DNA of 64,000 bases, taken from the NCBI RefSeq assembly GCF_027107535.1, contig NZ_CP114283.1, positions 2,542,001 through 2,606,000 of the forward strand, given 5' to 3'. Source of the stretch: Streptomyces aurantiacus. Lineage in GTDB: Bacteria; Actinomycetota; Actinomycetes; Streptomycetales; Streptomycetaceae. Below, in pieces: positions 59,547 to 64,000 of the stretch. Position 1 is the first letter of the stretch; every line of letters starts with the position of its first letter. The notes below the pieces were generated by a model. That model saw only the letters and a program-made list of their open reading frames with translations. It did no database searches and had not been told where the DNA came from. The position numbers and the translations under genes were made by a program.

Positions 59547-61022
59547 ATGCTGACCATCCTCGGCTTCACCATGATCGCGACCTTCCTGGTCCTGATCATG
59601 ATGAAGAAGATGTCGCCGATCGCGGCGCTCGTACTGATCCCGGCACTCTTCTGCGTGTTCGTCGGAAAGGGCGCGCATCTCGGCGACTACGTCATCGAAG
59701 GGGTGGGCAACCTCGCGCCCACCGCCGCGATGCTGATGTTCGCCATCGTGTACTTCGGCGTCATGATCGACGTCGGCCTCTTCGACCCGATCGTCCGAGG
59801 CATCCTCAAGTTCTGCAAGGCCGACCCGCTGCGCATCGTCGTCGGCACGGCCCTGCTCGCGGCGATCGTCTCCCTGGACGGCGACGGTTCGACCACCTTC
59901 ATGATCACGGTCTCGGCGATGTACCCGCTGTACAAGCGCCTCAAGATGAGCCTCGTGGTGATGACCGGTGTCGCCGCCACCGCCAACGGCGTGATGAACA
60001 CCCTGCCCTGGGGCGGCCCGACCGCACGCGCCGCCACCGCGCTCAAGCTCGACGCCGGCGACATCTTCGTCCCGATGATCCCGGCGCTCGCCGTCGGCCT
60101 GGTCGCCGTGATCGCCCTCTCGTACGTCCTCGGCCTGCGCGAGCGCAAGCGGCTCGGTGTGCTGAGCCTCGCCGACGTGCTGGAGAAGGAGAAGCAGGAG
60201 ACCGAGACCCCGGGGACGACCGAGGTCACCGAGACCGAGACGGTGCTCGTCGGCGCCGGCGCCACCGCCTCCGGCGGCCCGGGCGACGGCAAGGTGCGCT
60301 TCACCAAGACCACCGGCGGCGCGGGCTCCGGCACCGACGCCGCCGCCGCCGACGACGACGAGGAAGAGGACGACGTCCGCCTCCAGGGCCTGGACCCGAA
60401 CCGTCCGACGCTGCGTCCCAAGCTGTACTGGTTCAACGCGCTGCTCACGGTGACCCTCCTCACCGCCATGATCATGGAACTGCTGCCGATCCCGGTCCTG
60501 TTCCTGCTCGGCGCCGCGCTGGCCCTGTCGGTCAACTTCCCGCACATCCCCGACCAGAGGGCCCGGCTCGCCGCCCACGCCGACAACGTCCTGAACGTCT
60601 CCGGCATGGTCTTCGCCGCCGCCGTCTTCACCGGCGTCCTCCAGGGCACGGGCATGGTCGACTCCATGGCCAAGTGGCTCGTCGACGGCATCCCGGACGG
60701 CATGGGCCCGCACATGGCCATCGTCACCGGCGTCCTGAGCCTCCCGCTCACCTACTTCATGTCGAACGACGGCTTCTACTTCGGTGTCCTGCCGGTCCTC
60801 GCCGAGGCCGGTGCCGCGCACGGCGTCTCCCCGCTGGAGATCGCCCGCGCCTCCCTCGTCGGCCAGCCCCTGCACATGTCGAGCCCGCTGGTCCCGGCCG
60901 TGTACGTCCTCGTCGGCATGGCCAAGGTCGAGTTCGGCGACCACACCAAGTTCGTCGTCAAGTGGGCCGCGCTCACCTCGCTGGTGGTCCTCGGCGCGGG
61001 AATCCTGTTCGGCATCATCTGA
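59547..61022 (+). CDS. CitMHS-family metal-citrate transporter
   Basis: I use ATG 59547 (491 residues). There are about 11-12 membrane helices with the family segments TILGFTMIATFLVLIMMKKM, DGDGSTTFMITVSAMYPLYK and PLTYFMSNDGFYFGVLPVLA. A cytosolic loop of about 85 residues between the halves (about 205-290) is very acidic (DDDEEEDDV) and variable. CitMHS carriers import citrate complexed with Mg or Ca and co-transport protons. The 122 bases upstream are A+T-rich (CTTATTGCTC, then CTTGTTAAGACTTG) and probably hold a regulated promoter. No two-component system is adjacent. Confidence 0.89.
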   Translation: MLTILGFTMIATFLVLIMMKKMSPIAALVLIPALFCVFVGKGAHLGDYVIEGVGNLAPTAAMLMFAIVYFGVMIDVGLFDPIVRGILKFCKADPLRIVVGTALLAAIVSLDGDGSTTFMITVSAMYPLYKRLKMSLVVMTGVAATANGVMNTLPWGGPTARAATALKLDAGDIFVPMIPALAVGLVAVIALSYVLGLRERKRLGVLSLADVLEKEKQETETPGTTEVTETETVLVGAGATASGGPGDGKVRFTKTTGGAGSGTDAAAADDDEEEDDVRLQGLDPNRPTLRPKLYWFNALLTVTLLTAMIMELLPIPVLFLLGAALALSVNFPHIPDQRARLAAHADNVLNVSGMVFAAAVFTGVLQGTGMVDSMAKWLVDGIPDGMGPHMAIVTGVLSLPLTYFMSNDGFYFGVLPVLAEAGAAHGVSPLEIARASLVGQPLHMSSPLVPAVYVLVGMAKVEFGDHTKFVVKWAALTSLVVLGAGILFGII

Positions 61023-61031
61023 CCCCCGGTG

Positions 61032-61057
61032 CCCGGGAGTCCGACCGGGCTCCCGGG
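61032..61057 (+). terminator. Hairpin after the CitMHS gene
   Basis: CCCGGGAG (61032-61039) pairs with CTCCCGGG (61050-61057) around a 10-base loop, ten bases after the stop. It probably ends the citrate transporter transcript. Confidence 0.6.
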
Positions 61058-61119
61058 TCCGGGCGTCCGACCTGGAGCACGGCCGGGAGGGCCGACTTGA
61101 TCCGATGGGAAGAGTCACT

Positions 61120-62355
61120 GTGAGGCCCGGTGGGAACCGCGGCTGGCTGCTCCGCCTCGTCATCGCCTTCAGCTTCGCGCAGGGGGCGGTGTCGATGGCG
61201 CGGCCCGCCGTCTCCTATCGGGCCCTCGCGCTGGGCGCCGACGAACGCGCGATCGGCGTGATCGCCGGGGTGTACGCACTGCTGCCGCTCTTCGCCGCCG
61301 TACCGCTCGGACGCCGGACCGACCACGGCCGGTGCGCCCCGCTGCTCCCGGTGGGCGTCGTCCTCATCGCCGGCGGCTGCGCCCTCAGCGGCCGGGCCGA
61401 CTCCCTCGCCGCCATGGCGGCCTGGAGCGGGGTGATGGGCCTCGGCCACCTCTCGTTCGTGATCGGCGCCCAGTCGCTCGTGGCCCGCCAGTCCGCGCCC
61501 CACGAACAGGACCGCAACTTCGGCCACTTCACCATCGGAGCCTCGCTAGGCCAGCTCGTCGGACCGATCGCCGCGGGCGCCCTCATCGGCGGCCCCGACA
61601 TGGCGGGCACCAGTGCCCTCGCCCTGCTGGTCGCGGGCGCGGTCGCCGCGGTCTCGTTCGTCTCGCTGTGGCGCATAGAGCACCGCACGCAGCCCAAGTC
61701 CCGTACCGGACAAGGCGATCGCGTCCCCGTGCACCGCATCCTGCGCACCCGGGGCGTGCCCGCGGGCATCTTCATCAGCCTCGCCGTGCTCTCCGCGACG
61801 GACATCCTCACCGCGTACCTGCCGGTGGTCGGTGAGCACCGGGGCATCGCGCCCTCCGTGATCGGCCTGCTGCTCAGCCTGCGTGCGGCGGCGACCATCG
61901 CCTGCCGCCTGGTGATGACCCCGATGCTGCGGCTGCTGGGCCGGGCCGCGCTGCTCACCACGACCTGCCTGCTGGCCGCCGTGCTGTGCGCCGGGATCGC
62001 GCTGCCCGTGCCGGTCTGGGGCCTCGCCGTGATCCTCGCGCTGCTCGGCTTCTGCCTCGGCGTGGGCCAGCCCCTGTCGATGACCACGGTCGTCCAGGCC
62101 GCACCGGACGAGGCGCGCTCCACGGCCCTCGCCCTGAGGCTGACCGGCAACCGGCTCGGCCAGGTCGCCGCGCCCGCCGCCGCGGGCCTGATCGCCGGAG
62201 TGGCGGGCGTGGCCGCGCCGTTCGTGATGCTGGGAGCGCTGCTGGTGATCGCCTCTGGGCTGGGGCTGCGGCAGGGCAGTACCGGCGCCGCGGGGGCCGG
62301 GCCGACGGAGCGTACGAGGCGTACGCCATCCGCACCAGAGCGTGAGAGACGCTGA
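61120..62355 (+). CDS. MFS transporter
   Basis: I prefer GTG 61120, with GGGAAG seven bases upstream; ATG 61105 is also possible. The 411-residue protein has 12 membrane helices. The MFS loop 2-3 motif appears as LGRRTDHGRCAPLLPVGVVL, with a repeat-like second half (RLVMTPMLRLLGRAALLTTT). Family type suggests efflux of a small molecule. No regulator is adjacent. Confidence 0.83.
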   Translation: MRPGGNRGWLLRLVIAFSFAQGAVSMARPAVSYRALALGADERAIGVIAGVYALLPLFAAVPLGRRTDHGRCAPLLPVGVVLIAGGCALSGRADSLAAMAAWSGVMGLGHLSFVIGAQSLVARQSAPHEQDRNFGHFTIGASLGQLVGPIAAGALIGGPDMAGTSALALLVAGAVAAVSFVSLWRIEHRTQPKSRTGQGDRVPVHRILRTRGVPAGIFISLAVLSATDILTAYLPVVGEHRGIAPSVIGLLLSLRAAATIACRLVMTPMLRLLGRAALLTTTCLLAAVLCAGIALPVPVWGLAVILALLGFCLGVGQPLSMTTVVQAAPDEARSTALALRLTGNRLGQVAAPAAAGLIAGVAGVAAPFVMLGALLVIASGLGLRQGSTGAAGAGPTERTRRTPSAPERERR

Positions 62356-62481
62356 ACAGGCGTTCTTCGCACGGGAGTTGTCGGAACGGCGGGTTTCGCG
62401 CGGGGCGCCGTGCGCCGGCCGTCCGATCCCGCCGTGAGTCTTCCCCGGGATGTGTGCGGTCCGTTAGCTTCCGTGACTCAT

Positions 62482-62508
62482 AGGTCTCGTACGACCCGCG
62501 CGAGACCT
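62482..62508. promoter_or_regulatory. Inverted repeat before the MalK-like gene
   Basis: AGGTCTCG (62482-62489) and CGAGACCT (62501-62508) form an 8-bp inverted repeat with an 11-base loop, 50 bases before the gene. It could be an operator or an RNA hairpin in the leader. The remaining 200-base gap shows nothing else clear. Confidence 0.4.
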
Positions 62509-62556
62509 CCGACCGCGGGGCGCCGGCGCCCTGTGAGCCCCCGGGGGTCACGTCCC

Positions 62557-63903
62557 ATGTCACGTGCCGTCTCCCTGCACCAGGTCAGCAAGTCCTACAC
62601 GCCTGGCGTGCGGGTGGTGGAACGGCTGTCGCTCGACATCGCGCCGGGCGAGTTCCTGGTGCTGCTCGGGCCGTCCGGCTGCGGCAAGTCGACCGTGCTG
62701 AGGATGATCGCCGGACTGGAGGACCCCACCGAGGGAGAGGTACGCCTCGACGGGACGTACGCCAACCATCTCCCGCCCTCCGAACGGGACATGGCGATGG
62801 TCTTCCAGAACTTCGCGCTCTACCCGAGCATGACCGGCCGCGGGAACATCGGCTTCCCCCTCCGTATCGAGTCCCCCGGCCAGGACCCGCGCCCGCGCGT
62901 GGACGCCACGGCGCGCATGCTCGGCATCGAGGACCTTCTCGACCGCTTCCCCCATCAGCTCTCCGGCGGGGAACGCCAGCGCGTGGCGATGGGCAGGGCC
63001 ATCGCCAGGCACCCCTCCGCCTTCCTGATGGACGAGCCGCTGGCCAATCTCGACACCAAACTCCGCAACCACCTGCGGGCCGAGATAGCCAGGCTCACCC
63101 GGGAGCTGGGCGTCACCACCGTGTACGTCACCCACGACCAGACGGAGGCGATGTCCCTCGGTGACCGGGTCGCCGTCCTGCGCGGCGGTGTCCTCCAGCA
63201 GCTCGGCACCCCGCGCGATGTCTACACGCTGCCGGAGAACGTCTTCGTCGCCGCCTTCGTCGGCACGCCCAGGATCAACCTGCTCCGGGGTGTCGTCCTC
63301 GCCCCGCTCGACGGCGCCATGTCGATCGGCCTCGGCCGCCAGGCCCTCGTCCTGCCCGAACCCCTCTGCCTGGACCACCAGTTGCTCCGGGTGCAGCAGG
63401 GCCGCGAGGTCATCGTCGGTCTGCGCTCCGAGGCGGTACGGATCGCCCGGCGGGCGGAGGCCCGGCCCGGCGAGGTGGCGATCAGCGGGCTGGTCGAGCA
63501 TGTCGAGTTCCAGGGGCACGAGGTCCTCGTCCACTTCAACACCGGTTCGCGGCCCGCTCTCGTACCGGATCTGGAGGCGCCGCGTCCGGTGGCCGGCCCG
63601 TCCCGGCGCCGCCGTCGGGAGGGCGGTGTCCTCGGCCGGCTGCGGGGCCGGGCGGACGTACTGCGGGCCGGACCCGTCGTGGTCATGGACCACCCGGGCG
63701 ACGCGGGGCCGGACCGGGCGGAACAGCAGCCGGCCGAGGGCCGGCCGCCGGGAGACCTCATCGTCCGTACGACCCCCGACCACACGCTCCGCCACGGAAT
63801 GCAGGTCCCGCTCCTCGTGGACCTCGCCCATCTGTTCGTCTTCGACCAGCACGGCGTACGCATCTGCCCGGCCCCGGCGCGCCTGCCGGACCTGGACGAG
63901 TGA
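62557..63903 (+). CDS. MalK/MsiK-like ABC transporter ATPase (orphan)
   Basis: I use ATG 62557 (448 residues); GTG 62533 is possible. The ATPase domain has Walker A GPSGCGKST, signature LSGGERQRVAMGRAIA, Walker B FLMDEPLANLDTKLR and YVTHDQTEAMSLGDRVAV. The C-terminal OB-type regulatory domain (VGLRSEAVRIARRAEARPGE) is that of carbohydrate importers. At about 70 residues longer than MsiK, it carries an Arg/Gly/Pro-rich insertion (around 345-400, GPSRRRRREGGVLGRLRGRA). No permease or binding protein is adjacent, so it may energise distant sugar transporters as MsiK does. Confidence 0.82.
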   Translation: MSRAVSLHQVSKSYTPGVRVVERLSLDIAPGEFLVLLGPSGCGKSTVLRMIAGLEDPTEGEVRLDGTYANHLPPSERDMAMVFQNFALYPSMTGRGNIGFPLRIESPGQDPRPRVDATARMLGIEDLLDRFPHQLSGGERQRVAMGRAIARHPSAFLMDEPLANLDTKLRNHLRAEIARLTRELGVTTVYVTHDQTEAMSLGDRVAVLRGGVLQQLGTPRDVYTLPENVFVAAFVGTPRINLLRGVVLAPLDGAMSIGLGRQALVLPEPLCLDHQLLRVQQGREVIVGLRSEAVRIARRAEARPGEVAISGLVEHVEFQGHEVLVHFNTGSRPALVPDLEAPRPVAGPSRRRRREGGVLGRLRGRADVLRAGPVVVMDHPGDAGPDRAEQQPAEGRPPGDLIVRTTPDHTLRHGMQVPLLVDLAHLFVFDQHGVRICPAPARLPDLDE

Positions 63904-63923
63904 GTCCCGCTAGGCATACGTCC

Positions 63924-64000
63924 ATGATCACGGACATCACCCGAACCCGCCTCGCCGCCGCGACCGCCTCCGCGCTGCTGTTCGCCGGAGCCCCGGCCGC
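63924..64000 (+). CDS. Start of a secreted protein, cut by the window edge
   Basis: ATG 63924 opens a frame with a basic start (MITDITRTRLAAATASALLF) running into an Ala-rich hydrophobic core, which looks like a Sec signal peptide. Only 25 codons are visible. The product cannot be identified. Confidence 0.45.
   Translation, partial: MITDITRTRLAAATASALLFAGAPA

Overview
The window is typical Streptomyces chromosome: GC is very high, third codon positions are almost all G or C, GTG and TTG starts are common, secreted hydrolases are numerous, and many genes belong to families characteristic of the genus (streptogrisin proteases, LAXTG-anchored LPMO, DUF1684, DUF402, DUF4331, ECF sigma/anti-sigma pair, DnaE2/ImuB pair). 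I saw no rRNA, tRNA or CRISPR array. From memory, the order error-prone polymerase pair / secreted lipase / LPMO / GDSL lipase resembles the S. coelicolor SCO1725-SCO1739 neighbourhood; I could not check this.

Layout. (1) 0.2-7.5 kb: a plus-strand operon-like run of a 43-residue peptide, an FAD/NAD(P)-binding protein, a polar amino acid ABC importer (permease, ATPase, lipoprotein), a flavin-dependent (LLM) monooxygenase, an internally deleted second LLM gene, and a DUF1684 protein. It looks like uptake plus oxidative breakdown of an unusual amino acid. (2) 7.7-14.1 kb: two streptogrisin-type secreted proteases around a small membrane protein, an alpha/beta hydrolase and an SPFH/band-7 protein, then an ABC-2-like membrane protein. 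(3) 14.2-18.8 kb: a translationally coupled DnaE2-ImuB error-prone polymerase pair. (4) 18.8-26.8 kb: cupin/MarR pair with paired operators, secreted lipase, wall-anchored LPMO, acetyltransferases, a leaderless methyltransferase behind a duplicated TTGTCAGTG promoter, GntR regulator, AAA ATPase, and between the last two an apparent relic of the 3' end of an IS200/IS605 (TnpB/omega-RNA) element. (5) 26.9-37 kb: an exopolysaccharide-type cluster (GH39 enzyme, giant flippase fused to a multi-pass membrane domain, CE4 deacetylase, two GT2 glycosyltransferases, CelD-like acyltransferase, small membrane protein). (6) 37-42 kb: subtilisin-like protease, GDSL lipase, and a receptor-type Ser/Thr kinase whose 3' end overlaps the lipase gene. 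(7) 41-47.6 kb: NicO-type metal transporter with a huge His-rich loop, TPR protein and DUF4331 protein, facing an ECF sigma/anti-sigma operon; both sides carry promoters resembling the mycobacterial SigK consensus. (8) 47.6-64 kb: CoA-transferase, DrrAB-like exporter with a divergent TetR and two matching operators, a stand-alone type-ISP-like domain protein, HmgA with a GntR/UTRA regulator, a lipoprotein-TetR pair next to a molybdopterin oxidoreductase, a CitMHS transporter, an MFS transporter, a MalK-like ATPase, and the start of a secreted protein cut by the window edge.

Most of the window is ordinary accessory metabolism. The most informative signals are regulatory or relic sequences between genes: the SigK-like promoter pair, the paired TetR and MarR operators, the duplicated DNA-damage-type promoter with leaderless starts, and the TnpB-element relic. 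All family assignments rest on reading the translated sequences; no database search was run.
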